A DNA stretch of 64,000 nucleotides from Lepidurus packardi (lineage: Eukaryota > Arthropoda > Branchiopoda > Notostraca > Triopsidae), in contig JAKZAN010000060.1 in NCBI GenBank assembly GCA_023053545.1, positions 186,001-250,000 of the forward strand. Reading direction: 5' to 3'. Position numbers and translations under genes: made by a program. Shown one piece after another: positions 27,129-41,402 of the stretch (the first letter of the stretch is position 1; every line of letters begins with the position of its first letter). The notes below the pieces were generated by a model. The model was given only the letters and a program-made list of their open reading frames with translations, was not told where the DNA came from and did no database searches.

Positions 27129-27755
27129 CAATAAGAAAGGAATTCAATCAATCCTAAAGAATTAATTCAGTCCGTAAGGAATTAATTAAGTCCGAAAGGA
27201 ATTAATTAAGTCCGTAAGGAATTAATTAAGTCCGTAAGGAATTAATTCAGTCCGTAAGGAATAAGTTCAGTACGTAAGGAATTAATTCAGTCCGTAATCG
27301 ATTAATTAAATCCGTAATTAATTAATTCAGTCCGTATGAAATTAATTCATTCCGTAAGGAATTAATTAAGGAATTAATTCAGTCCGTAAGGAATTAATTC
27401 AGTCCGTAAAAAATTAATTCAGTCCGTAAGGAATTAATTCAGTCCGTAAGGAATTAATTCTGTCCGTAAGGATTTAATTCATTCCGTAAGGTATTAATTC
27501 TGTCCGTAAGGAATTAATTCAGTCCGTAGTTAATTCATTCCTTACGGAATTAATTCAGTCCGTAAGGAATTAATTAAGTCCGTAAGGAATTAATGCAGTC
27601 CGTAAGGAATTAATGCAGTCCGTAAGGAATTAATGCAGTCCGTAAGGAATTAATTCTGTCCGAAAGGAATTAATTAAGTCCGTAGGGAATTAATTAAGTC
27701 CGTAATGAATCAATTAAGTCCATAAGGAATTAATTCAGTCCGTAAGGAATTAATT
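26490..27755 (+). repeat. 1266-bp tandem duplication, copy 1
   Basis: Marker pairs recur at exactly 1266 bp: CAGTAAGAACGG at 26490 and 27756, CAATAAGAAAGG at 27129 and 28395. Both copies share a private 40-bp loss just after GACCGTAAGGAAATAATT. Around 27659 the series jumps from a TTCTGTCC monomer to the CCGAAAGG series, marking the exchange junction. Confidence 0.85.
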
Positions 27756-29021
27756 CAGTAAGAACGGAATTCAATCAATCCTAAAGAATTAATTCAGTCC
27801 GTAAGGAAATAATTCAGTCCGTAAGGAATTAATTCAGTCCGTAAGGAATTAATTCAGTCCGTAAGGAATTAATTCAGTCCGTAAGGAATTAATTCAGACC
27901 GTAAGGAAATAATTCAGTCCGTAATGAATTAATTCAGTCCGTAAGGGATTAATTTAGTCCGTAAGAAATTAATTAACTCCGTAAGGAATTAATTAAGTCC
28001 GTAAGGAATTAATTAAGTCCGTAAGGAATTAATTCAGTCCGTAAGGAATTAATTCAGTCCGTAAGGAATTAATTCAGTCCGTAAGGAATTAATTCAGTCC
28101 GTAAGGAATTAATTCAGTCCGTAAGGAATTAATTCTGTCCGTAAGGATTTAATTCAGTCCGAAAGGTATTAATTCAGTCCGTAAGGAATTAATTCAGTCC
28201 GTAAGGAATTAATTAAGTCCGTAAGGAATTAATGCAGTCCGTAAGGAATTAATGCAGTCCGTAAGGAATTAATGCAGTCCGTAAGGAATTAATTCTGTCC
28301 GTAAGGATTTAATTCAGTCCGTAAGGTATTAATTCAGTCCGTAAGTAATTAATTCAGTCCGTAAGTAATTAATTCAGTCCGTAAGGAATTAATTCAATAA
28401 GAAAGGAATTCAATCAATCCTAAAGAATTAATTCAGTCCGTAAGGAATTAATTAAGTCCGAAAGGAATTAATTAAGTCCGTAAGGAATTAATTAAGTCCG
28501 TAAGGAATTAATTCAGTCCGTAAGGAATAAGTTCAGTACGTAAGGAATTAATTCAGTCCGTAATCGATTAATTAAATCCGTAATTAATTAATTCAGTCCG
28601 TATGAAATTAATTCATTCCGTAAGGAATTAATTAAGGAATTAATTCAGTCCGTAAGGAATTAATTCAGTCCGTAAAAAATTAATTCAGTCCGTAAGGAAT
28701 TAATTCAGTCCGTAAGGAATTAATTCTGTCCGTAAGGATTTAATTCATTCCGTAAGGTATTAATTCTGTCCGTAAGGAATTAATTCAGTCCGTAGTTAAT
28801 TCATTCCTTACGGAATTAATTCAGTCCGTAAGGAATTAATTAAGTCCGTAAGGAATTAATGCAGTCCGTAAGGAATTAATGCAGTCCGTAAGGAATTAAT
28901 GCAGTCCGTAAGGAATTAATTCTGTCCGTAAGGATTTAATTCAGTCCGTAAGGTATTAATTCAGTCCGTAAGGAATTAATTCAGTCCGTAAGTAATTAAT
29001 TCAGTCCGTAAGGAATTAATT
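27756..29021 (+). repeat. 1266-bp tandem duplication, copy 2
   Basis: Second copy at offset 1266 bp. It reads in register with copy 1 until about 28924, where copy 1 shows its junction (27659) and this copy continues the ordinary series, ending at CAATAAGAAAGG at 29022. Confidence 0.75.
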
Positions 29022-29301
29022 CAATAAGAAAGGAATTCAATCAATCCTAAAGAATTAATTCAGTCCGTAAGGAATTAATTAAGTCCGAAAGGAATTAATT
29101 AAGTCCGTAGGGAATTAATTAAGTCCGTAATGAATCAATTAAGTCCATAAGGAATTAATTCAGTCCGTAAGGAATTAATTAAGTCCGTAAGGAATTAATT
29201 CAGTTCGTAAAGAATTAATTTAGTCCGTAAGGAATTTATATGAGTCCGTAAGGAATTAATTCAGTTCGTAAAGAATTAATTTAGTCCGTAAGGAATTAAT
29301 T

Positions 29302-31970
29302 CAGTGTATAAAAAATTAATTCAGTCTGTAAGGAATTAAATCAGGCCGTAGGGAATTAATTCAGTCTGTAAGGAATTAAATCAGGTCGAAAGGAATTAAT
29401 TAAGTCCGTAAGAAATTGATTCAGTCCGTAAGGAATTAATTCAGCCCGTAAGGAATTAATTAAGTCCGTAATGAGTCACTTAAGTCCATACGGAATTAAT
29501 TCACTCCCTAAGTAGTTAATACAAATTCAGTCCGTAAGGAATTAATTAAGTCCGTAAGGAATTAATTCAGTCCGTATGGAATTAATTCTGTCCGTAATGG
29601 ATTAATTAAGTCCGTAATGAATTAATTCAGTCCGTATGAAATTAATTCAGTCCGTAAGGAATTAATTAAGGAATTAATTCAGTCCGTAAGGAATTCAATC
29701 AATCCTAAAGAATTATTTCAGTCCGTAAGGAAATAATTCAGTCCGTAAGGAATTAATTCAATCCGTAAGGAATTAATTCAGTCCGTAACGAATTAATTAA
29801 GTCCATAATGAATTAATTCAGTCCATAAGGAATTAATTCAGTCCGTAAGGAATTAATTAAATCCGTACGGAATTAATTCAGACCGTAAGGAATTAATTCA
29901 GTAGGTACGGAATTATTTCAGTCCGTAATTAATTCATTCATTCCTTACGGATTTAATTAAGTCCTTAAGGAATTAATTCAGTCCGTAAGGAATAAATTCA
30001 GTAAGAAAGGAATTCAATCAATCCTAAAGAATTAATTCAGTTCGTAAGTAAATAATTCAGTCCGTAAGGAATTAATTCAGTCCGTAAGGAATTAATTCTG
30101 TCCGTAAGGAATTAATTCAGTCCGTAATGTCATAATTCAGTCCGTAAGGAATTAATTCAGTTCGTAAAGAATTAATTTAGTCCGTAAGGAATTTATATGA
30201 GTCCGTAAGGAATTAATTAAGTCCGTAAGGAATTAATTAAGTTCGTAAGGAATTAATTCAGTGTATAAAAAATTAATTCAGTCTGTAAGGAATTAAATCA
30301 GGCCGTAGGGAATTAATTCAGTCTGTAAGGAATTAAATCAGGTCGAAAGGAATTAATTAAGTCCGTAAGAAATTGATTCAGTCCGTAAGAAATTAATTCA
30401 GCCCGTAAGGAATTAATTAAGTCCGTAATGAGTCACTTAAGTCCATACGGAATTAATTCACTCCCTAAGTAGTTAATCCAAATTCAGTCCGTAAGGAATT
30501 AATTAAGTCCGTAAGGAATTAATTCAGTCCGTATGGAATTAATTCTGTCCGTAATGGATTAATTAAGGAATTAATTCAGTCCGTAAGGAATTCAATCAAT
30601 CCTAAAGAATTATTTCAGTCCGTAAGGAAATAATTCAGTCCGTAAGGAATTAATTCAATCCGTAAGGAATTAATTCAGTCCGTAACGAATTAATTAAGTC
30701 CATAATGAATTAATTCAGTCCATAAGGAATTAATTCAGTCCGTAAGGAATTAATTAAATCCGTACGGAATTAATTCAGACCGTAAGGAATTAATTCAGTA
30801 GGTACGGAATTATTTCAGTCCGTAATTAATTCATTCATTCCTTACGGATTTAATTAAGTCCTTAAGGAATTAATTCAGTCCGTAAGGAATTAATTCAGTA
30901 AGAAAGGAATTCAATCAATCCTAAAGAATTAATTCAGTCCGTAAGTAAATAATTCAGTCCGTAAGGAATTAATTCAGTCCGTAAGGAATTAATTCTGTCC
31001 GTAAGGAATTAATTCAGTCCGTAATGTCATAATTCAGTCCGTAAGGAATTAATTCAGTTCATAAAGAATTAATTTAGTCCGTAAGGAATTAATTAAGTTC
31101 GTAAGGAATTAATTCAGTGTATAAAAAATTAATTCAGTCTGTAAGGAATTAAATCAGGCCGTAGGGAATTAATTCAGTCTGTAAGGAATTAAATCAGGTC
31201 GAAAGGAATTAATTAAGTCCGTAAGAAATTGATTCAGTCCGTAAGGAATTAATTCAGCCCGTAAGGAATTAATTAAGTCCGTAATGAGTCACTTAAGTCC
31301 ATACGGAATTAATTCACTCCCTAAGTAGTTAATCCAAATTCAGTCCGTAAGGAATTAATTAAGTCCGTAAGGAATTAATTCAGTCCGTATGGAATTAATT
31401 CTGTCCGTAATGGATTAATTAAGTCCGTAATGAATTAATTCAGTCCGTATGAAATTAATTTAGTCCGTAAGGAATTAATTAAGGAATTAATTCAGTCCGT
31501 AAGGAATTCAATCAATCCTAAAGAATTATTTCAGTCCGTAAGGAAATAATTCAGTCCGTAAGGAATTAATTCAGTCCGTAAGGAATTAATTCAGTCCGTA
31601 ACGAATTAATTAAGTCCATAATGAATTAATTCAGTCCGTAAGGAATTAATTCAGTCCATAAGGAATTAATTAAGTCCATAATGAATTAATTCAGTCCGTA
31701 AGGAATTAATTCAGTCCGTAAGGAATTAATTAAATCCGTAAGGAATTAATTCACTCCGTAAGGAATTAATTCAGTAAGAAAGGAATTCAATCAATCCTAA
31801 AGAATTAATTCAGTCCGTAAGGAAATAATTCAGTCCGTAAGGAATTAATTCAGTCCGTAAGGAATTAATTCTGTCCGTAAGGAATTAATTCAGTCCGTAA
31901 TGTCATAATTCAGTCCGTAAGGAATTAATTCAGTCAGTAATGTAATAATTCAGTCCGTAAGGAATTAATT
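29302..31970 (+). repeat. 957-bp higher-order repeat, triplet b
   Basis: GTGTATA modules at 29302, 30259 (957 bp) and 31115 (856 bp). The third module lacks the TTTATATGAG monomer that precedes the others, which accounts for part of the shorter spacing. The right boundary is approximate. Confidence 0.7.
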
Positions 31971-34900
31971 CAGTCCGTAATGGATTAATTAAGTCCGTAA
32001 GGAATTAATTCAGTCCGTACGAAATTAAATCAGTCCGTAAGGAATTCATTCAGTCCGTAAGGAATTAATTCAGTAATAAAGGAATTCAATCAATCCTAAA
32101 GAATTAATTCAGTCCGTGAGGAACTAATTCAGTCCGTAAGGAATTAATTCAGTCCGTAAGGAATTAATTCAGTCCGTAAGGAATTAATTCAGTCCGTAAG
32201 GAATTAATTCAGTCCGTAGGGAATTAATTCAGCCCGTAAGGAATTAATTCAGTCCGTAAGGAATTAATTCAGTCCGTAATTAATTAATTCAGTCCGTAAG
32301 GAATTAATTCAGTAAGAAAGGAATTCAATCAATCCTAAAGAATTAATTCAGTCCGTAAGGAAATTATTCAGTCCGTAAGGAATTAATTCAGTCCGTAAGG
32401 AATTAATTCAGTAAGAATGGAATTCAATCAATCCTACAGAGTTAATTCAGTCCGTATGGAAATAATTCAGTCCGTAAGGAATTAATTCAGTCCGTAAGGA
32501 ATTAATTCAGTCCGTAAGGAATTAATTAAGTCCGTAAGGAATTAATTCAGTCCTTATGGAATTAATTCTGTCCGTAATGGATTAATTAAGTCCGTAATGA
32601 ATTAATTCAGTCCGTAAGGAATTAATTAAGGAATTAATTCAGTCCGTAAGGAATTAATTCAGTAAGAACGGAATTCAATTAATCCTAAAGAATTAATTCA
32701 GTCCGAAGGAAATAATTCAGTCCGTAAGGAATTAATTCAGTCCGTAAGGAATTAATTCAGTCCGTAAGGAATTAATTCATTCCGTAAGGAATTAATTCAG
32801 TCCGTAAGGAATTATTTCAGTCCGTAATTAATTCATTTATTCCTAACGGAATTAATTAAGTCCATAATGAATTAATTCAGTCCGTAAGGAATTAATTCAT
32901 TCCGTAAGGAATTAATTCAGTCCGTAAGGAATTATTTCAGTCCGTAATTAATTCATTTATTCCTAACGGAATTAATTAAGTCCATAATGAATTAATTCAG
33001 TCCGTAAGGAATTAATTCAGTCCGTAAGGAATTAATTAAATCCGTACGGAATTAATTCAGACCGTAAGGAATTAATTAAGCACGCAAGGAATTAATTTAG
33101 TCCGTAAGGAATTAATTAAGTCCGTAAGGAGTTAATTAAGTCCGTAAGGAATTAATTAAGTCCGTAAGGAATTATTTCAGTCCGTAAGGATTTAATTCAG
33201 TCCGTAAAGTACTAATTCAGTCCGTAAGGAATTAATTCAGTCCGTAAGTAATTAATTCAGTAAGAACGGAATTCAATCAATCCTAAAGAATTAATTCAGT
33301 CCGTAAGGAAATAATTCAGTCCGTAAGGAATTCATTTAGTCCGTAAGGAATTAATTCAGTCCGTAAGGAATTAATTCAGTCCGTAAGGAATTAATTAAAT
33401 CCGTACGGAATTAATTCAGTCCGTAAGGAATTAATTCAGTCCGTAATTAATTCATTCATTCCTTACGGATTTAATTAAGTCCGTAAGGAATTAATTCAGT
33501 CCGTAAGGAATTAATTCACTCCGTAAGGAATTAATTCAGTAAGAAAGGAATTCAATCAATCCTAAAGAATTAATTCAGTCCGTAAGGAAATAATTCAGTC
33601 CGTAAGGAATTAATTCAGTCCGTAAGGAATTAATTCAGTCCGTAAGGAATTAATTCAGACCGTAAGGAAATAATTAAGTCCGTAAGGAATTAATTCAGTC
33701 CGTAAGGAATTAATTAAGGAATTAATTCAGTCCGTAAGGATTTAATTCAGTCTGTAAGGTATTAATTCAGTCCGTAAGGAGTTAATTCAGTCCGTAAGGA
33801 ATTAATTCAGTCCGTAAGGAATAACTTCGGTACGTAAGGAAATAATTCAGTCCGTAATGGATTAATTAAGTCCGTAATGAATTAATTCAGTCCGTATGAA
33901 ATTAATTCAGTTCGTAAGGAATTAATTAAGGAATTAATTCAGTCCGTAAGGAATTAATTCAGTAAGAACGGAATTCAATCAATCCTAAAGAATTAATTCA
34001 GTCCGTAAGGAAATAATTCAGTCCGTAAGGAATTAATTCATTCCGTAAGGAATTAATTCAGTCCATAAGGAATTAATTCAGTCCGTAAGGAATTAATTCA
34101 GACCGTAAGGAAATAATTAAGTCCGTAAGGAATTAATTCAGTCCGTAAGGAATTAATTCAGTCCGTAATGAATTAATTCAGTCCGTAAGGAATTAATTTA
34201 GTCCGTAAGAAATTAATTAACTCCGTAAGGAATTAATTAAGTCCGTAAGGAATTAATTAAGTCCGTAAGGAATTAATTAAGTCCGTAAGGAATTAATTCA
34301 GTCCGTAAGGTATTAATTCAGTCCGTAAGGAATTAATTAAGTCCGTAAGGAATTAATTCATTCCGTAAGAAATTAATTCAGTCCGTAATGGATTAATTAA
34401 GTCCGTAATGAATTAATTCAGTCCGTATGAAATTAATTCAGACCGTAAGGAATTAATTAAGGAATTAATTCAGTCCGTAAGGAATTAATTCAGTAAGAAC
34501 GGAATTCAATCAATCCTAAAGAATTAATTCAGTCCGTAAGGAAATAATTCAGTCCGTAAGGAATTAATTCAGTCCGTAAGGAATTAATTCAGTCCGTAAC
34601 GAATTAATTAAGTCCATAATGAATTAATTCAGTCCGTAAGGAATTAATTCAGTCCGTAAGGAATTAATTAAATACGTACGGAATTAATTCAGACCGTAAG
34701 GAATGAATTCCGTCCGTAAGGAATTAGTTAGGTATGTAAGGAATTAATTCAGTCCGTAAGGAATCAATTCGGTCCGTAATGAATTAATTCAGTCCGTAAG
34801 GAATTAATTTACTCCGTAAGGAATTATTTCAGTCCGTAAGGAATTATTTCAGTCCGTAATTAATTCATTCATTCCTTACGGAATTAATTAAATCCATAAT

Positions 34901-37900
34901 GAATTAATTCAGTCCGTAAGGAATTAATTCAGTCCGTAAGGAATTAATTAAATCCGTACGGAATTAATTCAGTCCGTAAGGAATTAATTTAGTCCGTAAG
35001 GATTTAATTCAGTCCGTAAGGTATTAATTAAGTCCGTAAGGAATTAATTCAGTCCGTAAGGAATAAGTTCAGTACGTAAGGAATTAATTAAGTCCGTAAT
35101 GGATTAATTCAGTTCGTATGAAATTAATTCAGTCCGTAAGGAATTAATTCAGTCCGTAAGGAATTAATTCAGTACGAACGGAATTCAATCAATCCTAAAG
35201 AATTAATTCAGTCCGTAAGGAAATAATTCAGTCCGTAAGGAAATAATTCAGTCCGTAAGGAAATAATTCAGTCCGTAAGGAATTAATTCAGTCCGTTAGG
35301 AATTAATTCAGTCCGTAACGAATTAATTAAGTCCATAATGAATTAATTCAGTCCGTAAGGAATTAATTCAGTCCGTAAGAATTACTTTAGTCCGTAAGGA
35401 ATTAATTAAGTCCGTAAGGAATTAATTAAGTCCGTAAGGAATTAATTCAGTCCGTAAGGAATTAATTCAGTCCGTAGCGAATTAATTAAGTCCATAATAA
35501 ATTAATTCAGTCCGTAAGGAATTAATTCAGTCCGTAAGGAATTAATTTAGTCCGTAAGGAATTAATTAAGTCCGTAAGGAATTAATTAAGTCCGTAAGGA
35601 ATTAATTAAGTCCGTAAGGAATTAATTCAGTCCGTAAGGATTTAATTCAGTCCGTAAGGTATTAATTCAGTCCGTAAGGAGTTAATTCAGTCCGTAAGGA
35701 ATTAATTCAGTCCGTAAGGAATAACTTCAGTACGTAAGGAAATAATTCAGTCCGTAATGGATTAATTAAGTCCGTAATGAATTAATTCAGTCCGTATGAA
35801 ATTAATTCAGTCCGTAAGGAATTAATTAAGGAATTAATTCAGTCCGTAAGGAATAAATTCAGTAAGAACGGAATTCAATCAATCCTAAAGAATTAATTCA
35901 GTCCGTAAGGAAATAATTCAGTCCGTAAGGAATTAATTCAGTCCGTAAGGAATTAATTCAGTCCATAAGGAAATAATTCAGTCCGTAAGGAATTAATTCA
36001 GTCCGTAAGGAATTAATTCAGTCCATAAGGAATTAATTCAGTCCGTAAGGAATTAATTCAGACCGTAAGGAAATAATTAAGTCCGTAAGGAATTAATTTA
36101 GTCCGTAAGAAATTAATTAACTCCGTAAGGAATTAATTAATTCCGTAAGGAATTAATTAAGTCCGTAAGGAATTAATTAAGTCCGTAAGGAATTAATTCA
36201 GTCCGTAAGGTATTAATTCAGTCCGTAAGGAATTAATTAAATCCGTAAGGAATTAATTCATTCCGTAAGAAATTAATTCAGTCCGTAATGGATTATTTCA
36301 GTCCGTAATTAATTAATTCAGTCCGTAAGGAATTATTTCAGTCCGTAACTAATTCATTCATTCCTTACGGAATTAATTAAGTCCATAATGAATTAATTCA
36401 GTCCGTAAGGAATTAATTCAGTCCGTAAGGAATTAATTAAATCCGTACGGAATTAATTCAGTCCGTAAGGAATTAATTCAGTCCGTAACGAATTAATTAA
36501 GTCCATAATGAATTAATTCAGTCCGTAAGGAATTAATTCAGTCCGTAAGGAATTAATTAAATCCGTACGGAATTAATTCAGACCGTAAGGAATTAATTCA
36601 GTCCGTAAAGAATGAATTCCGTCCGTAAGGAATTAGTAAGGTATGTAAGGAATTAATTCAGTCCGTAAGGAATCAATTCAGTCCGTAATGAATTAATTAA
36701 GTCCGTAAGGAATTAATTCAGTCCGTAAGGTATTAATTCAGTCCGTAAGGAATTAATTCAGTCCGTAAGCAATTAATTCAGTCCGTAAGGAATAACTTCA
36801 GTACATAAGGAAATAATTCATTCCGTAATGGATTAATTAAGTCCGTAATGAATTAATTCAGTCCGTAAAGAATTAATTCAGTCCGTAAGGAATTAATTCA
36901 GTCCGTAAGGAATTAATTCAGTCCGTAAGGAATTATTTCAGTCCGTAATTAATTAATTCAGTCCGTAAGGAATTATTTCAGTCCGTAATTAATTCATTCA
37001 TTCCTTACGGAATTAATTAAGTCCATAATGAATTAATTCAGTCCGTAAGGAATTAATTCAGTCCGTAAGGAATTAATTAAATCCGTACGGAATTCATTCA
37101 GTCCGTAAGGAATTAATTAAGTCCGTAAGGATTTAATTCAGTCCGTAAGGTATTAATTCAGTCCATAAGGAGTTAATTCAGTCCGTAAGGAATTAATTCA
37201 GTCCGTAAGGAATAACTTCAGTACGTAAGGAAATAATTCAGTCCGTAATGGATTAATTAAGTCCGTAATGAATTAATTCAGTCCGTATGAAATTAATTCA
37301 GTCCGTAAGGAATTAATTAAGGAATTAATTCAGTCCGTAAGGAATTAATTCAGTAAGAACGGAATTCAATCAATCCTAAAGAATTAATTCAGTCCATAAG
37401 GAAATAATTCAGTCCGTAAGGAATTAATTCAGTCCGTAAGGAATTACTTTAGTCCGTAAGGAATTAATTAAGTCCGTAAGGAATTAATTAAGTCCGTAAG
37501 GAATTAATTCAGTCCGTAAGGAATTAATTCAGTCCGTAACGAATTAATTAAGTCCATAATGAATTAATTCAGTCCGTAAGGAATTAATTCAGTCCGTAAG
37601 GAATTAATTTAGTCCGTAAGGAATTAATTAAGTCCGTAAGGAATTAATTAAGTCCGTAAGGAATTATGTAAGTCCGTAAGGAATTAATTCAGTCCGTAAG
37701 GATTTAATTCAGTCCGTAAGGTATTAATTAAGTCCGTAAGGAGTTAATTCAGTCCGTAAGGAATTAATTCAGTCCGTTAGGAATAACTTCAGTACGTAAG
37801 GAAATAATTCAGTCCGTAATGGATTAATTAAGTCCGTAATGGATTAATTAAGTCCGTAATGAATTAATTCAGTCCGTATGAAATTAATTCAGTCCGTAAG

Positions 37901-39518
37901 GAATTAATTAAGGAATTAATGCAGTCCGTAAGGAATTAATTCAGTAAGAACGGAATTCAATCAATCCTAAAGAATTAATTCAGTCCGTAGGGAAATAATT
38001 CAGTCCGTAAGGAATTAATTCAGTCCGTAAGGAATTAATTCAGTCCGTAAGGAATTAATTAAGGAATTAATGCAGTCCGTAAGGAATTAATTCAGTAAGA
38101 ACGGAATTCAATCAATCCTAAAGAATTAATTCAGTCCGTAGGGAAATAATTCAGTCCGTAAGGAATTAATTCAGTCCGTAAGGAATTAATTCAGTCCGTA
38201 AGGAATTAATTCAGACCGTAAGGAAATAATTAAGTCCGTAAGGAATTAATTCAGTCCGTAAGGAATTAATTCAGTCCGTAATGAATTAATTCAGTCCGTA
38301 AGGAATTAATTTAGTCCGTAAGAAATTAATTAACTCCGTAAGGAATTAATTAAGTCCGTAAGGAATTAATTAAGTCCGTAAGGAATTAATTCAGTCCGTA
38401 AGGAATTAATTCAGTCCGTAAGGAATTAATTCAGTCCGTAAGGAATTAATTCAGTCCGTAAGGAATTAATTCAGTCCGAAAGGTATTAATTCAGTCCGTA
38501 AGGAATTAATTCAGTCCGTAAGGAATTAATTAAGTCCGTAAGGAATTAATGCAGTCCGTAAGGAATTAATGCAGTCCGTAAGGAATTAATGCAGTCCGTA
38601 AGGAATTAATTCTGTCCGTAAGGATTTAATTCAGTCCGTAAGGTATTAATTCAGTCCGTAAGTAATTAATTCAGTCCGTAAGTAATTAATTCAGTCCGTA
38701 AGGAATTAATTCAATAAGAAAGGAATTCAATCAATCCTAAAGAATTAATTCAGTCCGTAAGGAATTAATTAAGTCCGAAAGGAATTAATTAAGTCCGTAA
38801 GGAATTAATTAAGTCCGTAAGGAATTAATTCAGTCCGTAAGGAATAAGTTCAGTACGTAAGGAATTAATTCAGTCCGTAATCGATTAATTAAATCCGTAA
38901 TTAATTAATTCAGTCCATATGAAATTAATTCATTCCGTAAGGAATTAATTAAGGAATTAATTCAGTCCGTAAGGAATTAATTCAGTCCGTAAAGAATTAA
39001 TTCAGTCCGTAAGGAATTAATTCAGTCCGTAAGGAATTAATTCTGTCCGTAAGGATTTAATTCAGTCCGTAGTTAATTCATTCCTTACGGAATTAATTCA
39101 GTCCGTAAGGAATTAATTAAGTCCGTAAGGAATTAATGCAGTCCGTAAGGAATTAATGCAGTCCGTAAGGAATTAATGCAGTCCGTAAGGAATTAATTCT
39201 GTCCGTAAGGATTTAATTCAGTCCGTAAGGTATTAATTCAGTCCGTAAGGAATTAATTCAGTCCGTAAGTAATTAATTCAGTCCGTAAGGAATTAATTCA
39301 ATAAGAAAGGAATTCAATCAATCCTAAAGAATTAATTCAGTCCGTAAGGAATTAATTAAGTCCGAAAGGAATTAATTAAGTCCGTAAGGAATTAATTAAG
39401 TCCGTAATGAATCAATTAAGTCCACAAGGAATTAATTCAGTCCGTAAGGAATTTATATGAGTCCGTAAGGAATTAATTAAGTCCGTAAGGAATTAATTAA
39501 GTTCGTAAGGAATTAATT

Positions 39519-41380
39519 CAGTGTATAAAAAATTAATTCAGTCTGTAAGGAATTAAATCAGGCCGTAGGGAATTAATTCAGTCTGTAAGGAATTAAATCA
39601 GGTCGAAAGGAATTAATTAAGTCCGTAAGAAATTGATTCAGTCCGTAAGGAATTAATTCAGCCCGTAAGGAATTAATTAAGTCCGTAATGAGTCACTTAA
39701 GTCCATACGGAATTAATTCACTCCCTAAGTAGTTAATACAAATTCAGTCCGTAAGGAATTAATTAAGTCCGTAAGGAATTAATTCAGTCCGTATGGAATT
39801 AATTCTGTCCGTAATGGATTAATTAAGTCCGTAATGAATTAATTCAGTCCGTATGAAATTAATTCAGTACGTAAGGAATTAATTAAGGAATTAATTCAGT
39901 CCGTAAGGAATTCAATCAATCCTAAAGAATTATTTCAGTCCGTAAGGAAATAATTCAGTCCGTAAGGAATTAATTCAATCCGTAAGGAATTAATTCAGTC
40001 CGTACGAATTAATTAAGTCCATAATGAATTAATTCAGTCCATAAGGAATTAATTCAGTCCGTAAGGAATTAATTAAATCCGTACGGAATTAATTCAGACC
40101 GTAAGGAATTAATTCAGTAGGTACGGAATTATTTCAGTCCCTAATTAATTCATTCATTCCTTACGGATTTAATTAAGTCCTTAAGGAATTAATTCAGTCC
40201 GTAAGGAATTAATTCAGTAAGAAAGGAATTCAATCAATCCTAAAGAATTAATTCAGTCCGTAAGGAAATAATTCAGTCCGTAAGGAATTAATTCAGTCCG
40301 TAAGGAATTAATTCTGTCCGTAAGGAATTAATTCAGTCCGTAATGTCATAATTCAGTCCGTAAGGAATTAATTCAGTTCGTAAAGAATTAATTTAGTCCG
40401 TAAGGAATTTATATGAGTCCGTAAGGAATTAATTAAGTCCGTAAGGAATTAATTAAGTTCGTAAGGAATTAATTCAGTGTATAAAAAATTAATTCAGTCT
40501 GTAAGGAATTAAATCAGGCCGTAGGGAATTAATTCAGTCTGTAAGGAATTAAATCAGGTCGAAAGGAATTAATTAAGTCCGTAAGAAATTGATTCAGTCC
40601 GTAAGGAATTAATTCAGCCCGTAAGGAATTAATAAAGTCCGTAATGAGTCACTTAAGTCCATACGGAATTAATTCACTCCCTAAGTAGTTAATCCAAATT
40701 CAGTCCGTAAGGAATTAATTAAGTCCGTAAGGAATTAATTCAGTCCGTATGGAATTAATTCTGTCCGTAATGGATTAATTAAGTCCGTAATGAATTAATT
40801 CATTCCGTATGAAATTAATTCAGTCCGTAAGGAATTAATTAAGGAATTAATTCAGTCCGTAAGGAATTCAATCAATCCTAAAGAATTATTTCAGTCCGTA
40901 AGGAAATAATTCAGTCCGTAAGGAATTAATTCAGTCCGTAAGGAATTAATTCAGTCCGTAACGAATTAATTAAGTCCATAATGAATTAATTCAGTCCGTA
41001 AGGAATTAATTCAGTCCGTAAGGAATTAATTAAATCCGTACGGAATTAATTCAGACCGTAAGGAATTAATTCAGTAGGTACGGAATTATTTCAGTCCGTA
41101 ATTAATTCATTCATTCCTTACGGATTTAATTAAGTCCTTAAGGAATTAATTCAGTCCGTAAGGAATTAATTCACTCCGTAAGGAATTAATTCAGTAAGAA
41201 AGGAATTCAATCAATCCTAAAGAATTAATTCAGTCCGTAAGGAAATAATTCAGTCCGTAAGGAATTAATTCAGTCTGTAAGGAATTAATTCTGTCCGTAA
41301 GGAATTAATTCAGTCCGTAATGTCATAATTCAGTCCGTAAGGAATTAATTCAGTCCGTAAGGAATTAATTCAGTCCGTAA
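39519..41380 (+). repeat. 957-bp higher-order repeat, pair c, cut by LINE
   Basis: GTGTATA modules at 39519 and 40475 (956 bp; a single base is missing at GTCCGTACGAATT near 40003). The second member would continue with TGTAATAATTC after 41380 but is cut there by the LINE poly(T). Confidence 0.75.
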
Positions 41381-41402
41381 TTTTTTTTTTTTTTTTTTTT
41401 TT
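41381..41402 (-). other. Poly(A) tail of LINE (T22 on plus strand)
   Basis: A pure run of 22 T directly abutting satellite at 41380, which reads as a 3' poly(A) tail on the minus strand. Its purity is consistent with a recent insertion. One T could belong to the satellite, whose expected next base is also T. Confidence 0.9.

Larger units (their letters stand above)
23518..35169 (+). repeat. Large higher-order unit 4 (11652 bp)
   Basis: Delimited by CAGTACGAACGG at 23518 and 35170. It has the same sub-block order as the unit at 13658: start block (690 bp), 2.25-kb block from 24899, GTGTATA modules at 29302, 30259 and 31115, and CACGCAAGG at 33081. It is longer mainly because of a private 1266-bp tandem duplication starting at 26490 and a third GTGTATA module. 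Confidence 0.75.
1..41380 (+). repeat. 20-bp satellite array, left part
   Basis: Continuous head-to-tail array of a 20-bp monomer with consensus TTCAGTCCGTAAGGAATTAA. Most monomers differ from it at zero to three positions. Common variants are GGAAATAA, GGTATTAA, GGATTTAA, AATGGATTAA, TTAAGTCC in place of TTCAGTCC, and TCCATAATGAA. The variants are not random: they recur in the same order over hundreds to thousands of bases, which defines higher-order repeats. Orientation is constant apart from isolated single inverted monomers. No open reading frame of useful length exists, since TAA occurs in each monomer and the period shifts frame. There is no other gene, RNA gene or mobile element in this stretch. 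It ends abruptly at 41380 in mid-monomer, where the poly(T) of the LINE insertion begins. Confidence 0.98.

Noticed and set aside
1-41380. CRISPR array
   Set aside because: Repeats are contiguous, with no unique spacers of constant length and no cas genes; the period is 20 bp throughout.
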